From contig NZ_JACIDS010000006.1 of NCBI RefSeq assembly GCF_014196455.1, forward strand, positions 1 through 64,000: 64,000 nucleotides of DNA. The letters run 5' to 3'. Every line of letters starts with the position of its first letter. Position 1 is the first letter of the stretch. Positions 10,008 to 19,732 of the stretch are shown in pieces. The DNA comes from Kaistia hirudinis (GTDB lineage Bacteria > Pseudomonadota > Alphaproteobacteria > Rhizobiales > Kaistiaceae). Under the pieces are notes generated by a model. That model was not told the DNA's origin, made no database searches, and was given only the letters and a program-made list of their open reading frames with translations. Position numbers and translations under genes: made by a program.

Positions 10008-10967
10008 TCAGGCGGCCTGCCTGGCGGCGGCGCGGGGCGTCGCGGTGGTCAGCGCGATGCCGGTGATCCACTCCTGGATCGGCTCGTAGAAGCCGATCTC
10101 GGCCTCGTAGCCGCCGGCCGCGGAGAGCGCCGCGAGGGCCGCGACCCAGGTGCGGACCTCATGCGCGCCGCGCCCGGCGAGGCGGGTCACCTCATTATCG
10201 TCCCAGGCATCGCCGACCGTGAGGTCGCCGCGCACGAGATGGTCGAGGAAGTCGCGGTCCCATTCGGGATTGAGCGGCCGCAGTTTCGAGGTACCGGCGA
10301 CATAGTCGTGCCCGGCGCCATAGACGCGGGTCTGGCGGGCGAGGCGGGCGGCGTGGCTCGCGGCGCGGCCGTCGATCAGCTTCGCCCGCGCCTCGGGGGT
10401 GGCGCCGGTGAGCGCAGGGATCGGCGGATCATGCGACAGGCCGCCGGAGGCGAGCACGGCCACATTGACGTCGATCGCCTGCGCCCAGCGCCCCACCGCC
10501 TCACCGAAGGCGCGAACACGGGCGAAGGTTGGCCGCGGCGGGGCGGCGCAATTGATGAAGACGGGGATGATGCGGGTGAGCGGATGGATCGCCGACAGCA
10601 GTTCCACCGGCTGCGTCGCGCCGTGGTCGACCTGCATGCGATAGGAGATCGCGGCGTCGATGCCGTCCCGCGTGACGCTCGCGGCGAGCGACGCGGCGAG
10701 GTCCTCCGGCACGTCGAGCGCGCCCGGCACCGACCCGAAATCCCCGATCGAACTCGCGACCGCGCCGATGCAGAAGCTCGGCATCAGATCGTAGAAGAAA
10801 CCGTTGAAATGATCCGGGAAGAAGACGATGACGACGTCCGGTCCCCAGTCGGCGACCTGTCGTGCCGCCTTGGCGATCGCTGCCTCGAAGCGCTTCTCCA
10901 CCGGCGCCGGCGCCCGGTTCTTGTCCATCAGGGGCGAATGACTGATACAGACCGCGCCGCTCAGCAT
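10008..10967 (-). CDS. mhpB: 2,3-dihydroxyphenylpropionate 1,2-dioxygenase (class III extradiol)
   Basis: This 319-residue LigB-type extradiol dioxygenase opens the ring of 2,3-dihydroxyphenylpropionate (or dihydroxycinnamate) next to the diol. The iron-ligand region SHSPL near the N-terminus, PDHFNGFFYD, MQVDHGATQP, GGLSHDPP and the C-terminal THEVRTWVA-type region follow E. coli MhpB closely. It is the first gene of mhpBCDFE, divergent from mhpR. There is no mhpA (3-hydroxyphenylpropionate hydroxylase) upstream, so its diol substrate must come from HcaB. Confidence 0.96.
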   Translation of the reverse strand: MLSGAVCISHSPLMDKNRAPAPVEKRFEAAIAKAARQVADWGPDVVIVFFPDHFNGFFYDLMPSFCIGAVASSIGDFGSVPGALDVPEDLAASLAASVTRDGIDAAISYRMQVDHGATQPVELLSAIHPLTRIIPVFINCAAPPRPTFARVRAFGEAVGRWAQAIDVNVAVLASGGLSHDPPIPALTGATPEARAKLIDGRAASHAARLARQTRVYGAGHDYVAGTSKLRPLNPEWDRDFLDHLVRGDLTVGDAWDDNEVTRLAGRGAHEVRTWVAALAALSAAGGYEAEIGFYEPIQEWITGIALTTATPRAAARQAA

Positions 10968-11115
10968 GGCATCCTCCGCATGTTCTCGCCGCGATGCGAT
11001 CGATGGCGCCGCGGCTCTGCTCGTTTCTTGGCCGGCACGCTAGGCCTCGCCGCTGGCGCGGTTCAAGCAAGGCGTGCTATCTGTGCACTTGGTGAACACC
11101 GAGCGGGATAAGGCC
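10968..11115. promoter_or_regulatory. mhpB-mhpR divergent control region with candidate MhpR operator
   Basis: This 148-bp spacer lies between divergent mhpB and mhpR. An imperfect palindrome, GTGCACTTGGTGAACAC (11083-11099), contains paired GTG/CAC arms. From memory it resembles the GTGCAC-type operator described for E. coli MhpR. It lies about 115 bases upstream of the mhpB start and 17 bases before the preferred mhpR ATG, so one protein could activate mhpB and repress its own gene. No convincing -35/-10 pair was assigned. Confidence 0.45.
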
Positions 11116-11949
11116 ATGGAGGGCACCTACAAGCCGGTGCGCGCGCTGGAGCGGGGCATCGTTCTCCTCGCCGAGCTCGGCCGGCGCGGACGGGCGGCCC
11201 CTTCGGAACTGGCGCGGGCCTGCGGCATCGACCGCACCACGACCTATCGCCTGCTGGCGACGCTGGCGCGGCAGGATCTCGTGCTGCGCAGCCCGTCGGA
11301 CGAGAGCTGGAGCCTCGCGCCCGGCGTGCGGCGGCTCAGCGAAGGCTTGAGCGACCATGACGAGATCAGCAATGTCGTGGCGCAGGAGATGGTGCGGCTG
11401 CTGCCGCTGGTGCGCTGGCCGAGCGATTTCGGCACCTTCGAAGGCGGCGGCGTCCTCATCCGCGAATCCACGCATCGCTACAGCCCGTTCTCGATCCACC
11501 GCGCCATGGTCGGCCGCTACCGTCCGCTGACGCGCTCGGCCATGGGGCGGGCGATCCTGGCCGCCGCCGGCGCGGAAGAGCGCGAGACCATGCTGGAGAT
11601 CGCGGCGCGCTCGGACGCCGTCGACGCGGCCGATGCCGCCGACCGGCGCCTGGTCGCGCGGCTTGTCGCCGAGACGCAGGCGCGCGGCTATGGTGCCTCG
11701 ATCGGCGGCTCCGAGGCTGCGATCAGCGCCATCGCCCTGCCGGTGCACGCGCCGAGCCGGGCGACCGGGCAGCGCCGCGTCATGGGCGCCGTCAACATCA
11801 TCTTCTTCCGCTCGGCCATGACGATCGAGGAGGCCGCCGCGCGCCATTTGGAGTCGCTGCGGGCCTGCGTCGAGACGATCGAGCGGCGCTTCACCGAAGC
11901 CGCCGAGCCCGCTCTGGCTTCCAGCGGCACCGATGACGGCGCCGCGTGA
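11116..11949 (+). CDS. mhpR: IclR-family regulator, MhpR-like activator
   Basis: This 277-residue IclR-family regulator has a winged helix-turn-helix at residues about 8-65 ([13 protein letters not shown]...[13 protein letters not shown]) and a C-terminal effector domain. [33 protein letters not shown] and the [15 protein letters not shown] end resemble E. coli MhpR. It is divergent from mhpB, the E. coli arrangement. The expected inducer is the pathway diol or 3-phenylpropionate derivatives (inferred). I prefer ATG 11116; a longer version from 11074 would run through the candidate operator. Confidence 0.88.
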   Translation: MEGTYKPVRALERGIVLLAELGRRGRAAPSELARACGIDRTTTYRLLATLARQDLVLRSPSDESWSLAPGVRRLSEGLSDHDEISNVVAQEMVRLLPLVRWPSDFGTFEGGGVLIRESTHRYSPFSIHRAMVGRYRPLTRSAMGRAILAAAGAEERETMLEIAARSDAVDAADAADRRLVARLVAETQARGYGASIGGSEAAISAIALPVHAPSRATGQRRVMGAVNIIFFRSAMTIEEAAARHLESLRACVETIERRFTEAAEPALASSGTDDGAA

Positions 11950-12002
11950 GCGAGAACCCTTTTCCCGCCGGCGCGCGCCGGCTCCACATGAGAGAACGCC
12001 CG

Positions 12003-12428
12003 ATGGCCAGCCTCACGCCCTTCCATATCGCCTTCCCCGTGGACGACCTCGCCGCGGCGCGCGCCTTCTATGGCGATCTGCTCGGCTGCCCGGAGGGCCG
12101 CAGTTCCGACAGCTGGATCGATTTCGACCTCTATGGCCATCAGATCGTCGCGCATTGGAAGCCGAAGGCACCGGGTGACGCGCCGCATCACAATCCCGTC
12201 GACGGCCATGACGTGCCGGTGCCGCATTTCGGCGTGGTGCTGGCGATGGAGGATTGGGAGGCGCTCGCCGAACGGCTGAAGGCCGCTGGCATCGCCTTCG
12301 TGATCGAGCCCTATGTGCGCTTCAAGGGCCAGGTCGGCGAGCAGGCGACGATGTTCTTCCTCGATCCGGCGGGCAATGCGCTCGAATTCAAGGCCTTCGC
12401 GGATATTGGCCAGCTCTTCGCCAAATAG
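12003..12428 (+). CDS. VOC-superfamily (glyoxalase/dioxygenase fold) protein
   Basis: This protein of about 141 residues has a single vicinal-oxygen-chelate fold. The segments [38 protein letters not shown] and [15 protein letters not shown] show the paired beta-alpha-beta-beta-beta modules with likely metal ligands His, His and Glu. It follows mhpR closely, and a GTG start at 11946 would overlap the mhpR stop. I prefer ATG 12003 because the fold begins immediately there. Its substrate is unknown. It could be an accessory aromatic-ring or lyase enzyme of the island, or unrelated. A hairpin follows the stop. Confidence 0.8.
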   Translation: MASLTPFHIAFPVDDLAAARAFYGDLLGCPEGRSSDSWIDFDLYGHQIVAHWKPKAPGDAPHHNPVDGHDVPVPHFGVVLAMEDWEALAERLKAAGIAFVIEPYVRFKGQVGEQATMFFLDPAGNALEFKAFADIGQLFAK

Positions 12429-12455
12429 CGTCCCGTGGGCTGAACCGGGGTGTGC

Positions 12456-12482
12456 GAAGGCCGGGCGATCGGCCCGGCCTTC
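12456..12482. terminator. bidirectional terminator-like hairpin
   Basis: An 11-bp perfect stem (GAAGGCCGGGC / GCCCGGCCTTC) encloses a 5-base loop between the convergent VOC and RidA genes. There is no clear T tract on either strand, so it may slow rather than fully terminate transcription. Confidence 0.55.
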
Positions 12483-12499
12483 GATCGTGGCAAGCGAGA

Positions 12500-12880
12500 T
12501 CAGCGCGTCTCGGGGATCGCGGCGATGCAGTCGATCTCGACCTGGATGCCGATCAGCTGGGCGCCCACGGTCGTGCGGGCCGGGGCGCGGCCCTTGAAGA
12601 AGGTCTTGTAGATCTCGTTGTACTCGCCAAAGCGGGTGACGTCGGCGAGATAGGCATTGACCTTCACGGCGCGGGAGAGGTCCGTGCCGACGCCCTTGAG
12701 GATGGTCTCGAGATTGGTCAGCGTCTGGCGCACCTGCCCGGCGAAATCGTCGGGCATCCGGCCTGTCGCCGGATCGACCGGACCCTGGCCGGAGACGAAG
12801 GCGAAGCCGTTCGCCACCACCACATGGGAATAATGGCCGCCATGCGGGGCGGCGCCTTCGATATCGATCGCGTCGGGCAT
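12500..12880 (-). CDS. RidA/YjgF-family protein
   Basis: This 126-residue RidA-family protein belongs to trimeric enzymes that hydrolyse reactive enamine/imine intermediates from PLP enzymes. The stretches FAFVSGQGPVDPATG and VKVNAYLADVTRFGEYNEIYKTFF, and the C-terminal arginine-containing ARTTVGAQLIGIQVEIDCIAAIP segment, are family hallmarks. The ATG at 12880 is preceded by GAGAGG. It may belong to one of the diverged RidA subfamilies found in catabolic islands; the specific substrate is not known. Confidence 0.88.
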   Translation of the reverse strand: MPDAIDIEGAAPHGGHYSHVVVANGFAFVSGQGPVDPATGRMPDDFAGQVRQTLTNLETILKGVGTDLSRAVKVNAYLADVTRFGEYNEIYKTFFKGRAPARTTVGAQLIGIQVEIDCIAAIPETR

Positions 12881-13162
12881 ATTACCTCTCAAGGAGCCAC
12901 GGGAGCGTGGCCGTCTTCGGAACCTGATGGCGTGCGACGCGGTCTCCTAGCCGAAGACCGCGAACGCGCGACCTCCCATAGCAGCTTGCGGCGTTCCTGT
13001 TGACCGGCTGCTGCATGGGCGGCCGCACTTGGGGCGCGCGGCGGGCAGGACGAAACGGCACTCGACGGGCCGGCGCCGCGTCGTTACGACAGGGCCGCCG
13101 GCCATCGCTTCAGCCAGCCCCTCCCGGCCGGACCACCGACGAACCCCGACGGACCTAAAGAC
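12881..13162. other. gene-free divergent spacer
   Basis: This stretch lies between divergent ridA-like and M20-peptidase genes. It contains a loose inverted repeat (GCGGTCT...AGACCGC) near 12938-12962 but no ORF with protein character and no recognisable operator. Confidence 0.4.
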
Positions 13163-14326
13163 GTGATCGAACTCGAATCGGCGGCCGAACTCCTCTCGGC
13201 CATGGTCGCGATTCCCTCCATCAATCCGAGCTTTCATCGCGACGGCCTGCCGCCTGCATGGTTCGGCGAGGCGCGCATGGCGCGGTTCGTCGCCGACTGG
13301 CTCGCGGCGGAAGGCTTCGCCGTTTCCCTCGACCTGGTGGAAGAAGGCCGGCCCAATGTCGTAGCCGAGCTGCCCGGCGCCCCCGGTGCTCCGACGCTGC
13401 TCTGGGAGGGTCATCTCGACACGGTTCAGGTCGATGGCATGGAGGCGCCCTTCACGCCGCGCCGCGAGGGAAACCTGCTTTTCGGACGCGGTGCCGTCGA
13501 CGACAAGGGCTGTCTCGCCACCTTCATGCTGGCGTTGCGGGAACTCAAGCGCCGTGGCCACACGGCGTCAGCCGTGACCTTTCTCGCTGCGATCGACGAG
13601 GAGGTCACGTTCAAGGGCGTCACGCATCACCTGAAGACCCATGGCCCCTATGATGGCGGCGTCGCCGGCGAGCCGACTGGCCTCGATCTCTATTGCGCCT
13701 GCAAGGGCGCCGTGCGCTGGCATATCGACGTGCTCGGCCGCGCCGCCCATGCCTCGCGCCCGCATGAGGGACGGAACGCGATCACCGCCACGGGCCCGCT
13801 GCTCGACTTCCTGGCCGACTACATGGCGCGGACGCAGTCGCGGCACAGCCATCCCCTGCTCGATCCGCGCACGCTGACCTGCACGATGATCGCCGGCGGC
13901 GACGGACCGAACAGCATTCCCTCGAAGGTGCGGCTCACCTTCGACTGCCGCCCCCTGCCGGATCAGACGGGATCGGAGATCTGGGAGGAGATCGCGGCGG
14001 CGGTCGCCGGCTTCGCGCCGCCCGAGGGCATCCGCTACGTCATGCACCGGCCCTTCATCGATGCCGCCTCCATGGATGTGCCGACGGGGGCGGGCATCGT
14101 GACCGCGCTCAGCGCGGCGGCGCGGGCCGAAGGCGGCACGGCGCGGATCCTCGGCGCATCCTTCGGCTCCGACGCCAGCTCGATGACCCGGGCCGGCACG
14201 CCGACGGTGATCTTTGGGCCGGGCGATATCAAGGCCGCGCACGCCATCGACGAACACGTCGACCTCGCCGCGATCGTCGCCGCAGCGAACGCCCTGGTGC
14301 GCCTCGCGGAGACGTTTCGGGTGTGA
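13163..14326 (+). CDS. M20-family metallopeptidase (ArgE/DapE/CPG2-like deacylase)
   Basis: This 387-residue di-zinc amidohydrolase belongs to the M20 family. Metal-site motifs are WEGHLDTV (H, D), GRGAVDDKG (D) and AIDEEVTFKGV (E, E), followed by GEPT; the lid/dimerisation domain holds the RAAHASRPHEG histidine, and a final metal histidine lies near AAHAIDEH. Acetylornithine deacetylase, succinyl-diaminopimelate desuccinylase and acylamino-acid hydrolases share this layout, and nothing in the context picks one. The start is GTG 13163, where the fold begins. Confidence 0.88.
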   Translation: MIELESAAELLSAMVAIPSINPSFHRDGLPPAWFGEARMARFVADWLAAEGFAVSLDLVEEGRPNVVAELPGAPGAPTLLWEGHLDTVQVDGMEAPFTPRREGNLLFGRGAVDDKGCLATFMLALRELKRRGHTASAVTFLAAIDEEVTFKGVTHHLKTHGPYDGGVAGEPTGLDLYCACKGAVRWHIDVLGRAAHASRPHEGRNAITATGPLLDFLADYMARTQSRHSHPLLDPRTLTCTMIAGGDGPNSIPSKVRLTFDCRPLPDQTGSEIWEEIAAAVAGFAPPEGIRYVMHRPFIDAASMDVPTGAGIVTALSAAARAEGGTARILGASFGSDASSMTRAGTPTVIFGPGDIKAAHAIDEHVDLAAIVAAANALVRLAETFRV

Positions 14327-14352
14327 GGTGAGAGGGGGCTCTCGCTCCCTTT

Positions 14353-14481
14353 CTTCACCTCCCCCTAAGGGGGAGGTCGACGGCCGCAGGCCGGCGGGAG
14401 AGGGTTTAGGGAACTCTCCGGAGAAGCCGTAAACCCTCACCCGGCGCTACGCGCCGACCTCTCCCTCAGGGAGAGGTGAAG
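14353..14481. repeat. large imperfect palindrome, dispersed-repeat type
   Basis: The left part, 14353-14406, contains CTTCACCTCCCCC and a GAGAGGGTTTA end. The right part, 14431-14481, reads AAACCCTCACCC...GGGAGAGGTGAAG, so the two halves pair end to end. Smaller nested hairpins sit within each half (CCTCCCCCTAAGGGGGAGG and CTCTCCCTCAGGGAGAG). This layout is familiar from intergenic repeats of Hyphomicrobiales. It separates the convergent M20-peptidase and holA genes. Confidence 0.7.
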
Positions 14482-14551
14482 AACAGGGCGCTGTACGGCT
14501 CTCGGCTCCGTCCTGGCACTCAATCCTCGACGCCCGTCTACCCACCCGCCC

Positions 14552-15586
14552 TCAGGCCGCCGGACGCCGTGCCTGGCGGGCCATGACGGCGATGGAGAGC
14601 AGGGCCTGGCCGATGATCTCCTCGCCGATCGCCGCCTTCAGCCGGCTGTCGAGGATGGCGCGGTCGAGCCGGTCCAGCGCCGCGAGCAGCCGCTCCGAAG
14701 ACCAGAGCCGCACCGCCTGCTCGAGCTTCGCCTTGCGCTGGAAGAACACGCCGCCGGCCATGTCGATCGCGGCCTGCTGCGGCGCGCCGGCCTCGATGGC
14801 GGAGCGGATCTTGTGCAGCGTCTGGAAGTGCCTGAGCGCCGACGAGGCGACGACGAAGGCCGGTGTTCCGGAGGCGAGGATGCGGCGGAAATGGCGGTCG
14901 AAGGTCTCGGCATCGCCCATCGCGGCGGCATCCACCGCCTCGTCGGCCGCGAAGCCGCCGCCATCGCCGATCACGGCGCGGATGTCGGCGACGTCGATCT
15001 CGGTCCGGCCGCGCGCATAGAGCGCCAGCTTGACGAGTTCGGAGCGGCTCGCGAGGCGGTCAGCGCCGAGCTGCAGCTTCAGCAGCGTCCGCGCCTCGGG
15101 CGTGAGGCGGAAGGCGGAGAGCTCGCTTTCGATGAGGCGATCGAGCGCGGCGCCCTCATCGGCATAGCAGGCGATCGCCGCCGCACCGAGTGCGGCCTCG
15201 CACAGCTTCCTCAGCCCGACGCCCTTGCGGATTTCGCCCGCCTCGAGCACGACCCAGCTGTCGCGCGGCGGCGCAGCCAGCACCGCCGTCACCGCGTTCA
15301 GGATCGGCCGGTTGCCGGAGACGCGCACGCGGATGACGCGCGAACCGCCGAAGAGCGGGATGGTGTTCGCCTCGTCGGCGAGCCTGCCGGGGTCCGAAGC
15401 GATCTCGGCGGCTTCGAGCCGCACCAGACCGAACGCGTCGTCGGCGCCGCCAAGCACGGTCTTGCAGAAATTGGCGGCCCGCTCCGAGATGAGACCGCTA
15501 TCCGTGCCGTGCAGCAGCACGACCCGGACGGCCGGGTCGGGGCGCGCCAGGACGCGATCGGCATCCTGCGGCCGTATCGCGACCAT
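14552..15586 (-). CDS. holA: DNA polymerase III subunit delta
   Basis: This 344-residue protein is the delta subunit of the replicative clamp loader, which opens the beta clamp. It starts MVAIRPQDADRVL, then LLHGTDSGLI, and has the C-terminal helical collar domain (QTLHKIRSAIEAG, FFQRKAKLEQAVRLWS). The ATG at 15586 is preceded by GGGAGAAGAG. It is downstream of lptE and leuS on the same strand, the usual Hyphomicrobiales order leuS-lptE-holA. Confidence 0.93.
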   Translation of the reverse strand: MVAIRPQDADRVLARPDPAVRVVLLHGTDSGLISERAANFCKTVLGGADDAFGLVRLEAAEIASDPGRLADEANTIPLFGGSRVIRVRVSGNRPILNAVTAVLAAPPRDSWVVLEAGEIRKGVGLRKLCEAALGAAAIACYADEGAALDRLIESELSAFRLTPEARTLLKLQLGADRLASRSELVKLALYARGRTEIDVADIRAVIGDGGGFAADEAVDAAAMGDAETFDRHFRRILASGTPAFVVASSALRHFQTLHKIRSAIEAGAPQQAAIDMAGGVFFQRKAKLEQAVRLWSSERLLAALDRLDRAILDSRLKAAIGEEIIGQALLSIAVMARQARRPAA

Positions 15587-15605
15587 CTGCTCTTCTCCCG
15601 TTCGC

Positions 15606-16238
15606 CTACATCGAATTGGAGATGATCGACGGCGTTCCGCCGGCCGGCAGGTTCGGGCCCTTGACGGTGCCCAACTGCGCCGGAGGCATGTCCTTGGCGA
15701 TGGCGAGCGCGATGCGGAGGCGAATCTCGTCGGCGACGGATTCCGCGGCGCGGTTCTCGGCGTCGATCCGCGCCCGCACATTCGCGAAGTTCTGGTTCGA
15801 GCGGTTATAGGTCGCAAGGCCCGTCGAGACCGATCGACCGAGCAGGCGATCGTCGGCGATGGTCCGAAGCTCGTATTTCACCTGGACGCTGACCTGATAG
15901 GCCGGCGCCGTCTCGTCCTTCGCGAATCCGAGCCGCTCTTCCGAGTTCGCAACGTCGATGTTGAGCACGTAGCGCGGCGGCGGCGTCGCCTTGCCGCCGC
16001 TGAACGCGAAGAGCAGGTTGTTGCGCACTTCCTGCCCGACGCGCGTGGTTGCTGCGCTTACGGTGATGGCGGACAGGTCGACATTCGACTTCAGGCCGTC
16101 CTTGGTCGCCGTCTCGACCGGCATATAGACGGGATGGACGGTGCAGCCCGCCAGGAGCGCGACCGCTCCCAGCGCCGCGAGGGCTCCGCGGCGCGTGGCG
16201 CGCCCCGTCGTACCGGAACGGCGATCAGACGACGACAT
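15606..16238 (-). CDS. lptE: LPS-assembly lipoprotein LptE
   Basis: This 210-residue outer-membrane lipoprotein is the plug of the LptD translocon that inserts lipopolysaccharide. It has a basic N-terminus ([10 protein letters not shown]), hydrophobic core and lipobox LLAGC with the acylated Cys near residue 32, then HPVYMP typical of the alphaproteobacterial family. It overlaps the leuS 3' end by 14 bases and is followed 19 bases later by holA, so the three are probably one transcript. Confidence 0.9.
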   Translation of the reverse strand: MSSSDRRSGTTGRATRRGALAALGAVALLAGCTVHPVYMPVETATKDGLKSNVDLSAITVSAATTRVGQEVRNNLLFAFSGGKATPPPRYVLNIDVANSEERLGFAKDETAPAYQVSVQVKYELRTIADDRLLGRSVSTGLATYNRSNQNFANVRARIDAENRAAESVADEIRLRIALAIAKDMPPAQLGTVKGPNLPAGGTPSIISNSM

Positions 16239-18846
16239 TCACGATCCTCTTCGGCACGATGACGATCTTGCGCGGCGAACGGCCCTCGAGCGCACGGGCA
16301 ACGCCGTCGAGCGCGAGCACCGCCTTCTCAATATCAGCATCCGAGGCCGTTGCCGAGATGGTGAGTTCGTCCCGCTTCTTGCCGTTGATCTGGACGGGCA
16401 GCGTCATCTCGTCCTCGACCAGCAGCGCGGCATCTGCGACCGGCCAGGGCGCTTCCGCGACGAGGCCTTCGCCGCCGAGCACGGTCCAGCATTCCTCGGC
16501 GAGATGCGGGATCATCGGCGCGATGACGCCGACCAGCATCCGGGCGCCTTCGAGCAGCGCCGCCGCCTCGTCGGCCGGCAGAGCGCCCGCCCGCGCACGA
16601 GCTGCGTTCACCGCGTCGGCATAGCCGTTCACATAGGCATGCACCCGCGCGACGGCGACGTTGAAGCGCAGGCGATCGAAATCCTCCGCCACATGGGCGA
16701 CGAGGCGGTGCGCCGCGCGGCGGATCGCCGTCGCCTCGGGCCCGAAGGTGGTAGGGGCGACCGGCGTAGGGCCGGCGAGGTCGACGGCCTCGTTGACGAG
16801 ACGCCAGATGCGCTGGGCAAAGCGCCAGGCGCCCTCGATGCCGGCCTCGGTCCATTCGCTGTCGCGCTCCGGCGGCGTGTCGGAAAGCATGAACCAGCGC
16901 GCGCAATCGACGCCGTAGCTGTCGGCCACCACTTCCGGCGGCACGACATTCTTCTTCGACTTCGACATCTTCTCGGGCGGGCCGACCGTCACCGGCTCCT
17001 CGGTGCCCTTGCGGACAGCCGTCCCGTCGGAGCGCTTTTCGACCTCTTCCGGGAACAGCCACTTGCCGGCTGCGTCCTTGTAGGTCTCGTGGACGATCAT
17101 GCCCTGGGTAAAGAGACCGGCGAAGGGCTCGGCGACCGAGATGCGTCCGCAGGCCGTCAGCGCGCGGGTAAAGAAGCGCGAATAGAGCAGGTGCAGGATC
17201 GCGTGCTCGATGCCGCCGATATATTGATCGACCGGCAGCCAGTGATCGACCGCCTCTTTCGCCAATGGCGACATGTGGGCGGAACTGGCGAAGCGCGCGA
17301 AATACCAGGACGAGTCGACGAAGGTGTCCATCGTGTCCGTCTCGCGCACCGCCGCCGTGCCGCATTTCGGACAGGCGACGTGCTTCCACGTCGGATGGCG
17401 GTCGAGCGGGTTGCCCGGCCGGTCGAATGTCACGTCCTCCGGCAGGCGAACCGGCAGGTCCTCCTTCGGCACCGGAACCGGGCCGCAGCTCGGGCAATGG
17501 ATGACCGGGATGGGGCAGCCCCAATAGCGCTGGCGCGAGATGCCCCAGTCGCGCAGGCGGAAATTCACCTGGCGCTTGCCCTGCGGCGCGTTGCCAAGCG
17601 ACTGATTCTCCAGCCGTTTCGCAACCGCGTCCTTGGCATCGGGAATGGACAGCCCGTCCATGAAGGCGGAATTGAACAGCGTGCCGTCGCCGTCATAGGC
17701 GATGTCGCCGACGCCGAACGATGCCGGATCCTCGCCTTCCGGCAGCACGACGGGCTTGACCGGCAGGCCGTATTTCCGGGCAAAGTCGAGGTCGCGCTGG
17801 TCATGTGCCGGGCAGCCGAAGATCGCGCCCGTGCCATAGTCCATCAGGATGAAATTGGCGACATAGACCGGCAGGAACCAGCCGGGCACCAGCGGGTGCT
17901 CGGCCTTCACGCCGGTGTCGAAGCCGAGCTTCTCCTGCGTCTCGATCGCCTCGGCCGAGGTTCCGCCGCGCCGACATTCGGCAATGAATTCAGCGAGTTC
18001 GGCATTCTCCTCGGCGAGCTTCTCGGCGAGGGGATGGTTGGCGGCGATGGCGAGGAACGAGGCGCCGTAGAGCGTATCGGGCCGCGTCGTGTAGATCTCG
18101 ATCTCGCTGGTGCCGAGCGGCGTGGTCGACGCGTCGAGCTGGAAGCGCAGCGACAGGCCCTCGGACCGGCCGATCCAGTTGCGCTGCATCAGGCGGACCT
18201 TGTCCGGCCAGCGGTCGAGCGTATCCAGCGCCGAGAGAAGCTCCTCGGCGAAGGCGGTGATCCGGAAGAACCACTGCGAGAGCTTGCGCCGCTCCACCAG
18301 GGCGCCGGAACGCCAGCCGCGCCCGTCGATTACCTGCTCATTGGCGAGCACGGTATTGTCGACCGGGTCCCAGTTGACCTCGCTCTCCTTGCGATAGACG
18401 AGGCCCTTGTCGAAGAAATCGACGAAGATCTTCTGCTGTTCGGCATAATAGGCCGGATCGCATGTCGCGATCTCGCGGCTCCAGTCGAGCGAGAGGCCGA
18501 GCAGCTTCAGCTGCGCCTTCATCGTCTCAATGTTCTCGTAGGTCCAGACCTTGGGATGGCTGTTGCGCTCGATGGCGGCATTCTCGGCCGGCAGGCCGAA
18601 GGCGTCCCAGCCCATGGGATGCAGGACGTTGAACCCCTTCATGCGCTTGAAGCGCGCGACCACGTCGCCCATGACATAGTTGCGGCCATGGCCGATATGG
18701 ATGCGCCCCGAGGGATAGGGGAACATCTCCAGCACATAGTATTTCGGCCGCGGATCGTCGTTCTTCGTCTCGAAGATGCCGCGCTCGGCCCAGACGCGCT
18801 GCCAGCGCGGTTCGGCGTCGCGGGGATTGTAGCGTTCTTGCGTCAT
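16225..18846 (-). CDS. leuS: leucyl-tRNA synthetase
   Basis: This 873-residue class I synthetase charges tRNA-Leu. The HIGH motif is H50-I-G-H53 and KMSKS lies in [11 protein letters not shown]; the CP1 editing domain is between them ([29 protein letters not shown]), and a zinc-binding module is visible ([14 protein letters not shown]). The start at 18846 gives [16 protein letters not shown], the normal N-terminus. It is the first gene of the leuS-lptE-holA unit and is divergent from the YggS-type gene. Confidence 0.97.
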   Translation of the reverse strand: MTQERYNPRDAEPRWQRVWAERGIFETKNDDPRPKYYVLEMFPYPSGRIHIGHGRNYVMGDVVARFKRMKGFNVLHPMGWDAFGLPAENAAIERNSHPKVWTYENIETMKAQLKLLGLSLDWSREIATCDPAYYAEQQKIFVDFFDKGLVYRKESEVNWDPVDNTVLANEQVIDGRGWRSGALVERRKLSQWFFRITAFAEELLSALDTLDRWPDKVRLMQRNWIGRSEGLSLRFQLDASTTPLGTSEIEIYTTRPDTLYGASFLAIAANHPLAEKLAEENAELAEFIAECRRGGTSAEAIETQEKLGFDTGVKAEHPLVPGWFLPVYVANFILMDYGTGAIFGCPAHDQRDLDFARKYGLPVKPVVLPEGEDPASFGVGDIAYDGDGTLFNSAFMDGLSIPDAKDAVAKRLENQSLGNAPQGKRQVNFRLRDWGISRQRYWGCPIPVIHCPSCGPVPVPKEDLPVRLPEDVTFDRPGNPLDRHPTWKHVACPKCGTAAVRETDTMDTFVDSSWYFARFASSAHMSPLAKEAVDHWLPVDQYIGGIEHAILHLLYSRFFTRALTACGRISVAEPFAGLFTQGMIVHETYKDAAGKWLFPEEVEKRSDGTAVRKGTEEPVTVGPPEKMSKSKKNVVPPEVVADSYGVDCARWFMLSDTPPERDSEWTEAGIEGAWRFAQRIWRLVNEAVDLAGPTPVAPTTFGPEATAIRRAAHRLVAHVAEDFDRLRFNVAVARVHAYVNGYADAVNAARARAGALPADEAAALLEGARMLVGVIAPMIPHLAEECWTVLGGEGLVAEAPWPVADAALLVEDEMTLPVQINGKKRDELTISATASDADIEKAVLALDGVARALEGRSPRKIVIVPKRIVNVVV

Positions 18847-19048
18847 GATCCGTCGTCGAATTGGTAAGGCCGCGGCCGGGCGCGCCGCTGGAAGGATTGC
18901 GCCTTGCGGCAGGTTGCGACCTTCACCAGAAAGCTGCCGCCCGGTCAACCGCCATGGCGGCCGAATGGCGGATCGGTTGAGCCGCGGCGCCGGGCGTGGT
19001 AGGGCCGGCCGACCCTTTCGATCCGCCGTCCCTCACATCCGGCAGGCC

Positions 19049-19732
19049 ATGTCCGACAGTCTCGAAGCCCGCCTCTCAGCCGTTCGCGGCCATATCGCCG
19101 CCGCCGAAGCCGCCGCGCATCGGCCCAAGGGATCGGCCCGCCTCATCGCCGTGTCGAAGACGTTTCCCGCCGAGGCGATGGAGCCGGCGATCGCGGCCGG
19201 GCAGCGCCTCTTCGGCGAGAACCGCGTCCAGGAGGCGCAGGCGAAATGGCCGGCGCTCGTCGCGGCGCATCCCGATATCGAGCTGCACCTGATCGGTCCG
19301 CTGCAATCGAACAAGGCGCGCGAGGCCGTCGCTCTGTTCGATGCCATCCACACTGTCGACCGCGACAAGATCGCCGGCGCCCTCGCCGAAGAGATCACGC
19401 GCCAGGACAAACGGCCGAAGCTGTTCGTGCAGGTCAATACGGGGCTGGAGCCGCAAAAGGCCGGCATCGCGCCGCGCGAGGCCGCGGCGTTCGTGGAGCG
19501 CTGCCGCACCGAGCATGGCCTCGCCATTGGCGGGCTGATGTGCATCCCGCCGGCGGCCGAGGCGCCTGGCCCTCATTTCGCGCTGCTAGCCAAGCTGGCG
19601 GGCGAGATCGGCCTTGCCGAGCTTTCCATGGGCATGAGCGGCGACTATGAGACGGCGGTGGCCTTCGGCGCGACCTATGTCCGTGTCGGCGGCGCCATTT
19701 TCGGCTCGCGCGCCTATCCGCCCTCAGCGTAA
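19049..19732 (+). CDS. YggS/PLPBP-family pyridoxal phosphate homeostasis protein
   Basis: This 227-residue single-domain alanine-racemase-fold protein binds PLP and buffers its level. The PLP lysine is K37 in LIAVSKTFP; GENRVQEAQAKW, HLIGPLQSNK, FVQVNTGLEPQKAG and the phosphate-binding LSMGMSGDYETAV are characteristic. The ATG at 19049 matches the family start. Its last 9 bases overlap the convergent deoxyribosyltransferase-family gene. Confidence 0.93.
   Translation: MSDSLEARLSAVRGHIAAAEAAAHRPKGSARLIAVSKTFPAEAMEPAIAAGQRLFGENRVQEAQAKWPALVAAHPDIELHLIGPLQSNKAREAVALFDAIHTVDRDKIAGALAEEITRQDKRPKLFVQVNTGLEPQKAGIAPREAAAFVERCRTEHGLAIGGLMCIPPAAEAPGPHFALLAKLAGEIGLAELSMGMSGDYETAVAFGATYVRVGGAIFGSRAYPPSA

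Noticed and set aside
16141-18867. A 908-codon open frame antisense to leuS
   Set aside because: It mirrors the high-GC codon bias of leuS on the other strand, is rich in Arg/His/Gly without any domain, and has no ribosome-binding site. leuS accounts for the region.
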